Made by a program: the position numbers and the translations under genes. Shown here in pieces: positions 53,277 to 62,168 of a stretch of DNA of 64,000 bases (its first letter is position 1; each line of letters starts with the position of its first letter). The DNA is from HGM04593 sp045589695 (lineage in GTDB: Bacteria > Bacteroidota > Bacteroidia > Bacteroidales > Bacteroidaceae): the NCBI GenBank assembly GCA_045589695.1, contig JAZNPP010000051.1, positions 1 through 64,000 of the forward strand, written 5' to 3'. A model generated the notes under the pieces. It did not search any database, was not told the DNA's origin, and was given only the letters and a program-made list of their open reading frames with translations.

Positions 53277-53843
53277 TTATGCTTTTACACGACCTACATA
53301 TGAGCCGTCACGGGTATCCACCTCGACGAGCTCGCCTTCATTGATGAAGAGAGGCACACGAATCTCGGCGCCGGTCTCCAATGTAGCGGGCTTTGTAGCG
53401 TTTGTAGCGGTATCGCCCTTAAGGCCCGGCTCAGTATATGTGATTGCGAGAGTAACCTTTACAGGCATGTCAGCGAAAAGGATTGTCTCGGTTGAAGCGT
53501 CGGTAACGACCTCAAGAACCATACCCTCCTTCATGTAAGCGACGCCGTTGATCTGGTCGGCAGCGATGTTCACCTGCTCGTATGACTCCTGATTCATGAA
53601 GATGTAGTCATTGCCCTCCTGATAGAGATATTGGTAAGGACGGCGCTCAACACGAACGTCTTCCAACTTCTCGCCGATATTGAAACGGCGCTCCAACACG
53701 TAGCCGTCTACTACATCCTTGAGTTTTGTGCGCATGAATGTGTTGCCCTTACCTGGCTTAACATGCAAAAAGTCTATACAAAAATACAACTTGCCGTCCA
53801 TGCGGATAGCAGTACCAATTTTAATGTCTTGAGCATTAATCAT
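53277..53843 (-). CDS. Translation elongation factor P
   Basis: EF-P relieves ribosome stalling at proline runs. The 188-residue product has the three-domain pattern: an N-terminal KOW-like domain with HVKPGKGNTFMRTKL holding the lysine that is modified in some bacteria, then OB domains 2 and 3 (ending LVEVDTRDGSYVGRVKA). It is the first gene of the minus-strand operon. Confidence 0.98.
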   Translation of the reverse strand: MINAQDIKIGTAIRMDGKLYFCIDFLHVKPGKGNTFMRTKLKDVVDGYVLERRFNIGEKLEDVRVERRPYQYLYQEGNDYIFMNQESYEQVNIAADQINGVAYMKEGMVLEVVTDASTETILFADMPVKVTLAITYTEPGLKGDTATNATKPATLETGAEIRVPLFINEGELVEVDTRDGSYVGRVKA

Positions 53844-53889
53844 AACTATATTCTATTTTTTGTTAATATTGATTTTCGCAATCGAGTTG

Positions 53890-53897
53890 CAAAGATA
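53890..53897 (-). promoter_or_regulatory. -7 box of the efp operon promoter
   Basis: On the minus strand TATCTTTG, a match to TAnnTTTG, 46 bases before the efp start. Upstream, TTCG at about 18 bases is a weak -33. Confidence 0.65.
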
Positions 53898-54023
53898 CGA
53901 AAAAAAACGTAACGGCGAACAGTTTAGGCCCATAATATTATTAAATAAGAATTTAACATATAATTAACACACTTTTCCATAATAAGATTAAACTTTTCAC
54001 TTTTCGGCTACTCTAATTTTTAT

Positions 54024-54031
54024 TACTTTTG
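54024..54031 (+). promoter_or_regulatory. -7 box of the RND efflux operon
   Basis: TACTTTTG matches TAnnTTTG, 57 bases before the adaptor ATG at 54089. A T-rich -33 region precedes it without a clear TTTG. Confidence 0.5.
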
Positions 54032-54088
54032 CAAATTGCATAAAGCAATACTGCACAAAAACCGATAAAATCAAAAAAAACATACAAA

Positions 54089-55162
54089 ATGAACAAGAAA
54101 CTCAAATGGGGCCTTGTAGCCATTCTCATCATCGCTACAGGCGTATTCGGTTACATCAAACTTCTGCCGCACCAAAACGAAGAGTTGGCAAAGGTAGAGA
54201 GAAAGCCCACAAGCGGTAAAAAAACTTTAAGCGTGAACGCTAAAATCCTCAAACCGCATCTCCTGACCGACGAAATTCCCGTAGTAGGCAGCCTTGTTCC
54301 GGCCGAGGAGGTACAGCTCTCATTCGAGAGTTCAGGAAAGATAACCGATATTTTCTTTGAAGAGGGCACCTTTGTCAAGGAGGGAACATTGCTTGCGAAA
54401 ATCAACGATTCGCAGCTGCAGGCACAACTGAAACGCCTCAAAGCTCAGATTCCGCTTGCCGAGGACAGAGTTTACCGTCAGAATGCCCTGTTGCAGAAAG
54501 ACGCTGTCAGCAAGGAGGCTCTTGAGATTGTAAAGACAGAGCTTGCGGCGCTGAATGCGGATATCGAGAAGATAAAAGCGCAGATTGAGATGACCGAACT
54601 GCGCGCGCCGTTCGACGGAGTGATAGGCTTGCGTCAGGTAAGCGTGGGAGCATACGCCTCGCCTTCGACGGTCATAGCGAAACTGACATCAATGTCGCCT
54701 ATCAAAATCGAGTTCTCAGTAGCCGAGAGATATGCGACGGACGTAAAGAAGGGAAGCAATCTTGAGTTCAAGGTCAATGGCAACCTTAACACGTTCAAGG
54801 CTAAGGTTTATGCGACAGAGTCATCACTGGAGACCGAGACCCGTTCGTTGCTTGTCCGCGCGTTGCACGACAACAAGGACGGCGAACTTATTCCGGGGCA
54901 GTACGCCGATATCCGCTTGAAACAAAAGGAGGTACACGACGCTATTGCCATTCCGTCAGAAGCCATTGTCCCCGAAATGGGAAAGAACAAGGTTTTCGTT
55001 TACCGCAACGGACAAGCCGACCCTGTCGATGTAATTGTCGGAATACGTACCGACAGCGAGGTCCAGATTCTCGACGGTCTTCATGAGGGCGACACCATCT
55101 TGACCTCAGGTACACTGCAGCTGCGCAAAGGCTCGGCCGTAAAGATTGCAACACTTGAATAA
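54089..55162 (+). CDS. RND efflux periplasmic adaptor (membrane fusion protein)
   Basis: The 357-residue product links the inner-membrane RND pump to a TolC-like channel. It has an N-terminal membrane anchor (about 6-24), a lipoyl/barrel-sandwich hybrid (VQLSFESSGKITDIFFEEGTF and, after the hairpin, LRAPFDGVIGLRQVSVGAY), a helical hairpin (about 110-165) and a beta-barrel plus membrane-proximal domain. The architecture is AcrA/MexA-like. It is the first gene of the operon with the pump and TolC homolog; the next start is 23 bases downstream. Confidence 0.95.
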   Translation: MNKKLKWGLVAILIIATGVFGYIKLLPHQNEELAKVERKPTSGKKTLSVNAKILKPHLLTDEIPVVGSLVPAEEVQLSFESSGKITDIFFEEGTFVKEGTLLAKINDSQLQAQLKRLKAQIPLAEDRVYRQNALLQKDAVSKEALEIVKTELAALNADIEKIKAQIEMTELRAPFDGVIGLRQVSVGAYASPSTVIAKLTSMSPIKIEFSVAERYATDVKKGSNLEFKVNGNLNTFKAKVYATESSLETETRSLLVRALHDNKDGELIPGQYADIRLKQKEVHDAIAIPSEAIVPEMGKNKVFVYRNGQADPVDVIVGIRTDSEVQILDGLHEGDTILTSGTLQLRKGSAVKIATLE

Positions 55163-55185
55163 CGCACCTTTAAAAGAGAAGAAAA

Positions 55186-58100
55186 ATGAACATTTCGGAA
55201 CTCAGTATCCGCAGGCCTGTACTTGCGACGGTGCTTACAATCATAATCGTACTCTTTGGACTCATCGGTTACAACACCCTCGGCGTGCGTGAGTACCCGT
55301 CGGTAGACAACCCTATAATATCGGTTACCTGCAGCTATGCGGGAGCCAATGCCGATGTTATTGAAAACCAGATAACGGAGCCTCTTGAACAGAACATCAA
55401 CGGCATTCCGGGCATTCGTTCTCTTTCGAGCGTCAGCCAGCAGGGACAATGCCGGATAACAGTAGAATTCGAACTTTCGGTAGACCTTGAGACCGCCGCC
55501 AATGACGTGCGCGACAAGGTTTCACGCGCGCAACGATACCTGCCTCGCGACTGCGACCCGCCTACCGTGTCAAAGGCCGACGCCGACGCGATGCCTATTC
55601 TTATGGTCGCCATACAGAGCGACAAGCGCTCGTTGCTTGAACTCAGCGAGATCGCCGACCTTACCGTAAAGGAGCAACTGCAGACAATCCCCGACGTGAG
55701 CAGCGTCCAGATATGGGGAGAAAAGAGATATTCAATGAGAATATGGCTCGACCCGGTCAAGATGTCGGCTTACGGCATTACCCCCGTAGATATCAAGAAT
55801 GCCGTAACGAGCGAGAACGTCGAATTGCCGTCGGGAAGCATCGAAGGCAACACCATGGAGCTGACATTGCGTACTATGGGACAGATGCACACTGCCAAAG
55901 AGTTCAACAACATTATTCTTAAGGAGAAGAACGGACAGGTGGTGCGTGTCAGCGATATCGGATACGCCGAACTGGGCCCTGCCGACCTCAAGAGCTACAT
56001 GAAGATGAACGGAGTGCCTATGGTCGGCGCCGTTGTCATCCCGCAACCTGGAGCCAACCACATTGAGATTGCCGACGCCGTTTACGAGCGTATGGAGACA
56101 ATGAAGAAAGACCTGCCCGACGACATCTCATATTCATACGGCTTCGACAGCACAAAGTTCATCCGTGCTTCTATCGATGAGGTAAAAAACACGGTATACG
56201 AAGCTTTTATCCTTGTTATCATTATCATATTCCTGTTCCTGCGCGACTGGCGCGTGACGCTTATTCCGTGCATCGTCATTCCGGTGTCGCTTATCGGAGC
56301 TTTCTTCGTGATGTATATCGCAGGATTCTCGATAAACGTGCTTACAATGCTCGCCGTAGTGCTTTCGGTAGGTCTTGTGGTCGATGACGCCATAGTGATG
56401 ACCGAGAATATATATATTCGCATCGAGCAGGGCATGCGTCCTTTCAAGGCCGGCATCGAAGGCTCAAAGGAGATTTTCTTTGCCGTTATATCGACGACCG
56501 TAACGCTTGTTGCAGTATTCATGCCTATCGTGTTCATGGAGGGAATGAGCGGACGCCTGTTCCGTGAATTCAGTTTTGTCGTTGCAGGTTCGGTAATAAT
56601 ATCCTCTTTCGCGGCGCTCACATTCACCCCGATGCTCGCTACAAAGATTCTGAAACGCCGTAAGGAACAGAGCTGGTTCTACCGTAAGACCGAGCCGTTC
56701 TTCGCAGGGCTGAACAACATATACCATAAATCCCTTGTGGCTTTCCTCAGGAGAAGGTGGATAGCGATACCGCTGACTATAGCGACATTCGTGCTTATCG
56801 GCTGGTTATGGGGCGAGATTCCGTCAGAGATGGCACCGCTTGAAGACCGTTCTCAGATAACGGTTGTCACAAGAGGAGCCGAAGGCGTAAGCTATGAATA
56901 CATGCGTGACTACACCGAAGATATAACGATGCTCGTCGATTCCATTATCCCCGACGCCGAATCGGTTACCTCACGCGTATCGAGCGGAAGCGGAAACATA
57001 AGAATATCGCTTAAGGACATCAGCGAACGCGACTATACGCAGATGGAAGCGGCAAGCAGGCTTACCGCAGCTCTCAGCTCAAAGACAAAAGCCCGTTCTT
57101 TCGTTCAGCAGCAGTCATCGTTCGGCGGCCGAAGAGGAAGCATGCCTGTGCAGTATGTCATTCAGTCCGTAAGCGTTGAAAAGCTGCAGGAGGTACTGCC
57201 GGAATTCCTGCAAAGAGTGCATGACAACCCGACATTCCGCATGGCAGACGTCGATTTGAAGTTCAGCAGTCCTGAGGTACGCGTGAACATCAACCGAGAC
57301 AAAGCCGGAACAATGGGAGCGAGCGTGCGTGACATTGCGGAGACGTTGCAGTACGGCCTGAGCGGACAGCGCATGGGATACTTCTACATGAACGGCAAGC
57401 AGTACGAGATTATCGGCCAGGTAAACCGCCAGCAACGCAACACTCCGACAAACATCAAGGCTATATATATAAGAAGCGACCAGGGGGAGATGATACCTCT
57501 TGACAACCTCGTCGAGTTCGTGGAGTCGGTAACGCCGCCCAAGCTCTACCACTACAACCGCTTCCTGTCGGCGACGGTATCTGCCGGTCTTGCCGACGGC
57601 AAGACCATCGGCGACGGACTCAACGAGATGGACAAGATTGCCGAAGAGGTACTTGACGAAACGTTCCGTACAGCGCTGACAGGCGACTCCAAAGAGTTCC
57701 GAGAGAGTTCTTCGAGCCTTATGTTCGCTCTTATTCTGGCGCTCGTGCTTATATACCTTATTCTTGCCGCTCAGTTCGAGAGTTTCAAGGACCCCGTAAT
57801 CATCATGCTCACCGTGCCGTTGGCAATTGCCGGCGCGCTCATTTTCATGAGCCTGAACGACATCACAATGAACCTTTTCAGCCAGATTGGCATAATCATG
57901 CTCATAGGACTTGTGGCCAAGAACGGTATTCTGATTGTTGAGTTCGCCAACCAGAAACAGGAGAGCGGAGAGAGCAAGATGAACGCTATTACCAGCGCCT
58001 CGCTGCAGCGTCTGCGTCCTATCCTTATGACAAGCATTTCGACAATACTCGGACTTGTCCCGCTTATATTCGCCACAGGCGAAGGCGCTAACCAGCGTAT

Positions 58101-58218
58101 CGCCATGGGTACTGCCGTTGTCGGCGGAATGCTCTTCTCAACATTCCTGACAATGTATATTGTACCGGCAATATACAGTTACATTTCAACAGAACGCATT
58201 AAGAAAGAGAATATATGA
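55186..58218 (+). CDS. RND efflux pump, AcrB/MexB (HAE1) type
   Basis: The 1010-residue inner-membrane proton-driven exporter has 12 membrane segments and two large periplasmic loops. The motif GLVVDDAIVMTENIY in TM4 carries the proton-relay Asp pair typical of the hydrophobe/amphiphile efflux family (not the heavy-metal type). The start MNISELSIRRPVLATVLTI and the late ILLAAQFES-type region (LAAQFESFKDPVIIM) are family marks. The end overlaps the next gene (ATGA). Confidence 0.97.
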   Translation: MNISELSIRRPVLATVLTIIIVLFGLIGYNTLGVREYPSVDNPIISVTCSYAGANADVIENQITEPLEQNINGIPGIRSLSSVSQQGQCRITVEFELSVDLETAANDVRDKVSRAQRYLPRDCDPPTVSKADADAMPILMVAIQSDKRSLLELSEIADLTVKEQLQTIPDVSSVQIWGEKRYSMRIWLDPVKMSAYGITPVDIKNAVTSENVELPSGSIEGNTMELTLRTMGQMHTAKEFNNIILKEKNGQVVRVSDIGYAELGPADLKSYMKMNGVPMVGAVVIPQPGANHIEIADAVYERMETMKKDLPDDISYSYGFDSTKFIRASIDEVKNTVYEAFILVIIIIFLFLRDWRVTLIPCIVIPVSLIGAFFVMYIAGFSINVLTMLAVVLSVGLVVDDAIVMTENIYIRIEQGMRPFKAGIEGSKEIFFAVISTTVTLVAVFMPIVFMEGMSGRLFREFSFVVAGSVIISSFAALTFTPMLATKILKRRKEQSWFYRKTEPFFAGLNNIYHKSLVAFLRRRWIAIPLTIATFVLIGWLWGEIPSEMAPLEDRSQITVVTRGAEGVSYEYMRDYTEDITMLVDSIIPDAESVTSRVSSGSGNIRISLKDISERDYTQMEAASRLTAALSSKTKARSFVQQQSSFGGRRGSMPVQYVIQSVSVEKLQEVLPEFLQRVHDNPTFRMADVDLKFSSPEVRVNINRDKAGTMGASVRDIAETLQYGLSGQRMGYFYMNGKQYEIIGQVNRQQRNTPTNIKAIYIRSDQGEMIPLDNLVEFVESVTPPKLYHYNRFLSATVSAGLADGKTIGDGLNEMDKIAEEVLDETFRTALTGDSKEFRESSSSLMFALILALVLIYLILAAQFESFKDPVIIMLTVPLAIAGALIFMSLNDITMNLFSQIGIIMLIGLVAKNGILIVEFANQKQESGESKMNAITSASLQRLRPILMTSISTILGLVPLIFATGEGANQRIAMGTAVVGGMLFSTFLTMYIVPAIYSYISTERIKKENI

Positions 58219-59531
58219 AACGACTCGCAATTATAATATTTGCCTTAGCCGGCATTGTCGCAGGAGCCGACGCCCAGCTCTACACACTCGGCGAATGCAT
58301 CAAGATAGGCCTTGAGAACAACTACTCGCTGCGCATATCACGCAACAAGGAACAGATAGCCCACAACAACGCCACAGTCGCCAATGCGGGTTTCCTGCCT
58401 ACGCTCGACCTCAACGCCGGATACAACGCCCTGCTCAACAGCAACAACTCCGAGGTGCGGGAAACGGGCGAGATACAGAAAAACCGAAACATTTTCGACC
58501 AGAACGTGACTGCGGGCATAGACCTGAACTGGACCATTTTCGACGGTTTTAACATAAGTACCGATTACAAGCAGCTCAAAGTCCTTAAGACAATGGGAGA
58601 GACAAACACCCGTATCGCGCTCGAAGACTTCATTGCCGGGCTTGCCGCGGAGTATTACAACTTCATTCAGCAGAAGCTGCGTCTTAACAACTACTACAAT
58701 GCCGTACGGCTCTCTAAAGAACGTCTGCGCATTGTGGAGGAGCGGTACAATATCGGTAACTTCTCACGCCTTGATTACCAGCAGGCTAAAGTGGATTTCA
58801 ATGCGGACAGCGCTCAGTACATGAAGCAGCAGGAACTCGTCATCACTTCACGCATAGCGTTGAACGAGATGATGGCGATAGACCAGGTTTACACCCCGAT
58901 AGAGACGAGCGAAAAAGAGATTGCCATAAACGACACTCTGGACTTCACCGACCTGTGGAACTGCACTCTTGGCAACAACGCGTCACTGCTGCTCGCCGAG
59001 CAGAACAACACTATCGCCAAGCTCGACTACAAGAAGGTAATGTCACGCAACTATCCTTATGTGAAGCTCAATGCGGGGTACGACTACGGATTCAACCATT
59101 ACGGCAACAACAGTTTCGTCCACCGCAACAACTGGGGCGGAAACGCCGGCATAACCATCGGTTTCAACCTCTTCAACGGAAACCGCAGAAGAGAGATTCG
59201 CAATGCCAAGATTGAGATTGAGAACGTCAAGCTCATGCGTGACCAGCTCGAACTTTCGCTTAAAGCCGATTTGGGAAACCTCTGGTCGGCATACCAGAAC
59301 AATCTCCAGCTTCTGAACCTTGAAAGGCTTAATGTCGTTACCGCAAGAGAGAACCATGAGATTGCCAAAGAGCGTTACATGCTCGGCGACCTGTCGGGTA
59401 TCGAGATGCGTGAGGCGCAGCAGAGCCTTCTCGACGCAGAGGAGCGCCTGCTGTCGGTCGAATACTCAACTAAACTGTGCGAGATTTCGCTCATGCAGAT
59501 AAGCGGTAAGATAACCGGCCTCATTGACTGA
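58215..59531 (+). CDS. TolC-family outer-membrane channel of the RND system
   Basis: The 438-residue product has a signal peptide (MKRLAIIIFALAGIVAGADA) and two OEP repeats (LGECIKIGLENNYSLRISRN at the start of the first; the second begins near LLAEQNNTIAKLDYKKVMS). It completes the tripartite pump. Its ATG overlaps the pump stop codon, so levels are coupled. It is distinct from the stand-alone TolC homolog at 49200-50444. Confidence 0.95.
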   Translation: MKRLAIIIFALAGIVAGADAQLYTLGECIKIGLENNYSLRISRNKEQIAHNNATVANAGFLPTLDLNAGYNALLNSNNSEVRETGEIQKNRNIFDQNVTAGIDLNWTIFDGFNISTDYKQLKVLKTMGETNTRIALEDFIAGLAAEYYNFIQQKLRLNNYYNAVRLSKERLRIVEERYNIGNFSRLDYQQAKVDFNADSAQYMKQQELVITSRIALNEMMAIDQVYTPIETSEKEIAINDTLDFTDLWNCTLGNNASLLLAEQNNTIAKLDYKKVMSRNYPYVKLNAGYDYGFNHYGNNSFVHRNNWGGNAGITIGFNLFNGNRRREIRNAKIEIENVKLMRDQLELSLKADLGNLWSAYQNNLQLLNLERLNVVTARENHEIAKERYMLGDLSGIEMREAQQSLLDAEERLLSVEYSTKLCEISLMQISGKITGLID

Positions 59532-59563
59532 AAAGAGCGTACACAGAAAGCCACTCGTTACAC

Positions 59564-62032
59564 ATGATAAAAAAGATTTTGTACAGCCTGCTGCTTATTA
59601 TGCCGATATGCCTGAAAGCACAGGTTGCCGGCACTATAAACGGCACTATCATCGACAATGACAACGGCGAACCGTTAAGTTTCGTCACAGTCGCCCTCAT
59701 GCCCAAAGGCTCCGCGGTTCCCGTTGCCGGATGCAGCAGCGACGAAGATGGCAAATTCTCATTGCCTAACCCCCGAAAGGGAGAATACGCCTTGCAATTC
59801 TCTTATGTGGGCTACCTCAGCGACAGCCGTAACATAAACGTCACCGCCGAAGACAAGAGCGTCAATATCGGTGTCATAAAGCTCAAGACCGACAAGAAAA
59901 TACTCAAAGAGGTCGTCGTCACTGAGCAACGCTCGCAGATGAGTTTCGAGATAGACAAACGTATCTTCACCGTAGATCAGAGCATAGCTCTGACCGGAGG
60001 GTCGGCGAGCGACGTGCTGGCGGACATTCCCTCAGTCGAGGTAGATACTGAAGGTACCGTATCGCTGCGAGGAAGCGAGAGCGTCACGGTGTGGATAAAC
60101 GGCAAGGCAAGCGGGCTCACCGGCGACAACCAGGGCGATATTCTGCAACAGTTGCCTGCAGGCTCCATCGAAAAAATCGAGGTGATAACCAACCCGTCGG
60201 CGAAACACTCGCCCGAGGGCACAGCAGGCATAATAAACATCATTCTGAAACGTGACCGTAAAGCCGGTTATTACGGCAGCGCTCAGGCCGGAGCCGATAC
60301 CAACGGCGGCTTCAACGGCGGAGCGAACTTCAATTACAGCAGCGGTGCAGTAGACGCTTACGCCAACCTCAACTACCGCAATATGCGTTTCAAGAACAAA
60401 GGCGAGACATATGCCGAATATTACGATTCGCAGAGCTATCTGACCCAAAAGAGCAGCGGCACGCACAACCCGAGTAATCTCTTCGCACGCGCAGGCCTTA
60501 CATGGCGCATGACACGCAAGGACGAACTGTACGTAAACCTCATGGGAACGTTCGGCGACAGAAAAAACAAGAGCCTCATTAACGCCGAAAACGGCATTCT
60601 GGGCAACGGCGCCCCGAACGCCATGACAGAAAAATTCACACGCTCAACCGACCAGCATGGCAAGCCGTCGATGTACAATGCGGAATTAGGCTACACTCAC
60701 CGCTGGAGCGACACCCATTTTCTGGACCTTTCGGTGGGACACCATGTATGGCAACAGAACAACAACAACGTTTTTGAGCAGGAGAACATTTTCCTTGCTG
60801 CGGCCGACACCTCACGCAGTTATCAGTTCCAGGACAACAAAATCAAAAATTCCAATTCAAGCATAAAACTCGATTACGAATACAAGATAAACGACAACCA
60901 CCGCATTGAAGCGGGATACAAGGGCGACTTTGCCAATGACAAGAGCAGAGTGAACACATACAAAGACAAGGAACATACAGCCGCAGAGCGCAAGTTGTAT
61001 AATGACTTCAACTACCGCCAGCAGACACACGCCCTGTACGGAACATATTCGGGAAGAGCCGGACGCTTCGGTTTTCAGGTGGGCTTGCGAGGCGAATACT
61101 GGAACGTGAAGACAAGAACAATAGGCTGGGAAGAGAAAGAGAGCGGCATAGAGGTTCCGTACACCTGCAAGGACTTCTTCAAGCTCTTTCCGAGCGCATT
61201 CATAAGCTATGAGATTGGAGACGGGCACGAGATACAGGCCAATTACACCCGCCGCCTTCGCCGTCCCTGGGGCGGACAGCTCAACAGCTTCAAGAACATA
61301 AACGATTCGACGAACATTTCATACGGAAATCCCGAACTCACGCCGGAGTATTCGAACGCATTCGAACTGAACTACATAAAGAACTGGAAAGACCACACCC
61401 TTTCCCTTTCGGCATACTACCGCACGACCGATGACGTTATTGAGCGTATCAGCTACAACGAGGGACGCATCATATACACGACCCACAAAAACGTGTCCCA
61501 GACACAATCGGCCGGGCTTGAAATTACAGGCAAGAACAGACTGTTCAAGGTGCTTGACATAACGACAAGCGTAAACCTCTTCTACTACAAGCTCGATGCG
61601 TTCGAATATATGATTGCAGGGCACAAGATTACCGGAAAGGCAAGCGAAAACTTCTCGTGGAACGCCCGCCTTACGGCAAGCGCAATGCTTCCCTGGGGCA
61701 TAACGATGCAGGTGACAGGGCGCTACAACGCAAAACGCATTGTGGCTCAAGGCTACCGTGAGCCGAGCTACATGCTCGACGTCGGGCTCCGCAAATCATT
61801 CGACAGCCATTGGAGCCTGAGCCTCAACGCCCGCGACCTTCTTGATTCAAGAGGCCGCCGTTCAGTCACGAGCAACGACAGTTTCTACCGTGACTCCAAA
61901 AACTCGCACGGAGGACGGACATTCGGTTTCACCCTCACATACAGCTTCGGAAACATGAAAGCGAAAATGCCTAAACGCAAGCAGCAGGAGATACCGGGCA
62001 GCGGCTATGACGACTACGGAGGAGATATATGA
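59564..62032 (+). CDS. TonB-dependent receptor, OMP_b-brl_3 type
   Basis: The 822-residue product has a signal peptide (MIKKILYSLLLIMPICLKAQ), a CarboxypepD_reg-like domain (about 25-105, DNDNGEPLSFVTVAL), a plug (about 125-225, with LADIPSVEVDTEGTVSLRGS and IEVITNPSAKHSPEGTAGII) and a 22-strand outer-membrane barrel ending FTLTYSFG followed by a basic tail. It matches the outer membrane beta-barrel family 3 receptors common in Bacteroidota. It lies 32 bases after the TolC gene without a terminator, so it seems to be the fourth gene of the efflux operon. The ligand is unknown. Confidence 0.93.
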   Translation: MIKKILYSLLLIMPICLKAQVAGTINGTIIDNDNGEPLSFVTVALMPKGSAVPVAGCSSDEDGKFSLPNPRKGEYALQFSYVGYLSDSRNINVTAEDKSVNIGVIKLKTDKKILKEVVVTEQRSQMSFEIDKRIFTVDQSIALTGGSASDVLADIPSVEVDTEGTVSLRGSESVTVWINGKASGLTGDNQGDILQQLPAGSIEKIEVITNPSAKHSPEGTAGIINIILKRDRKAGYYGSAQAGADTNGGFNGGANFNYSSGAVDAYANLNYRNMRFKNKGETYAEYYDSQSYLTQKSSGTHNPSNLFARAGLTWRMTRKDELYVNLMGTFGDRKNKSLINAENGILGNGAPNAMTEKFTRSTDQHGKPSMYNAELGYTHRWSDTHFLDLSVGHHVWQQNNNNVFEQENIFLAAADTSRSYQFQDNKIKNSNSSIKLDYEYKINDNHRIEAGYKGDFANDKSRVNTYKDKEHTAAERKLYNDFNYRQQTHALYGTYSGRAGRFGFQVGLRGEYWNVKTRTIGWEEKESGIEVPYTCKDFFKLFPSAFISYEIGDGHEIQANYTRRLRRPWGGQLNSFKNINDSTNISYGNPELTPEYSNAFELNYIKNWKDHTLSLSAYYRTTDDVIERISYNEGRIIYTTHKNVSQTQSAGLEITGKNRLFKVLDITTSVNLFYYKLDAFEYMIAGHKITGKASENFSWNARLTASAMLPWGITMQVTGRYNAKRIVAQGYREPSYMLDVGLRKSFDSHWSLSLNARDLLDSRGRRSVTSNDSFYRDSKNSHGGRTFGFTLTYSFGNMKAKMPKRKQQEIPGSGYDDYGGDI

Positions 62033-62070
62033 CATAAGGCGGTGCAGTTGCACCGCCTTATGTCATATAT
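62025..62070. terminator. Near-perfect palindromic terminator over the receptor stop codon
   Basis: A 22-bp stem, 62025-62046 with 62049-62070, is perfect with only a two-base centre. The TGA stop of the receptor (62030-62032) is in the 5' arm. A T-run (TTTTTTTT) follows about 20 bases later. Confidence 0.92.
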
Positions 62071-62168
62071 CAGTCCTTTTCCGTTTGCCACTTTTTTTTG
62101 TGTGAAAATATTTTTTCGTTTCATAAATGTTTACGAAATTTGACCCGGACAAAACAACTAACCATAAC

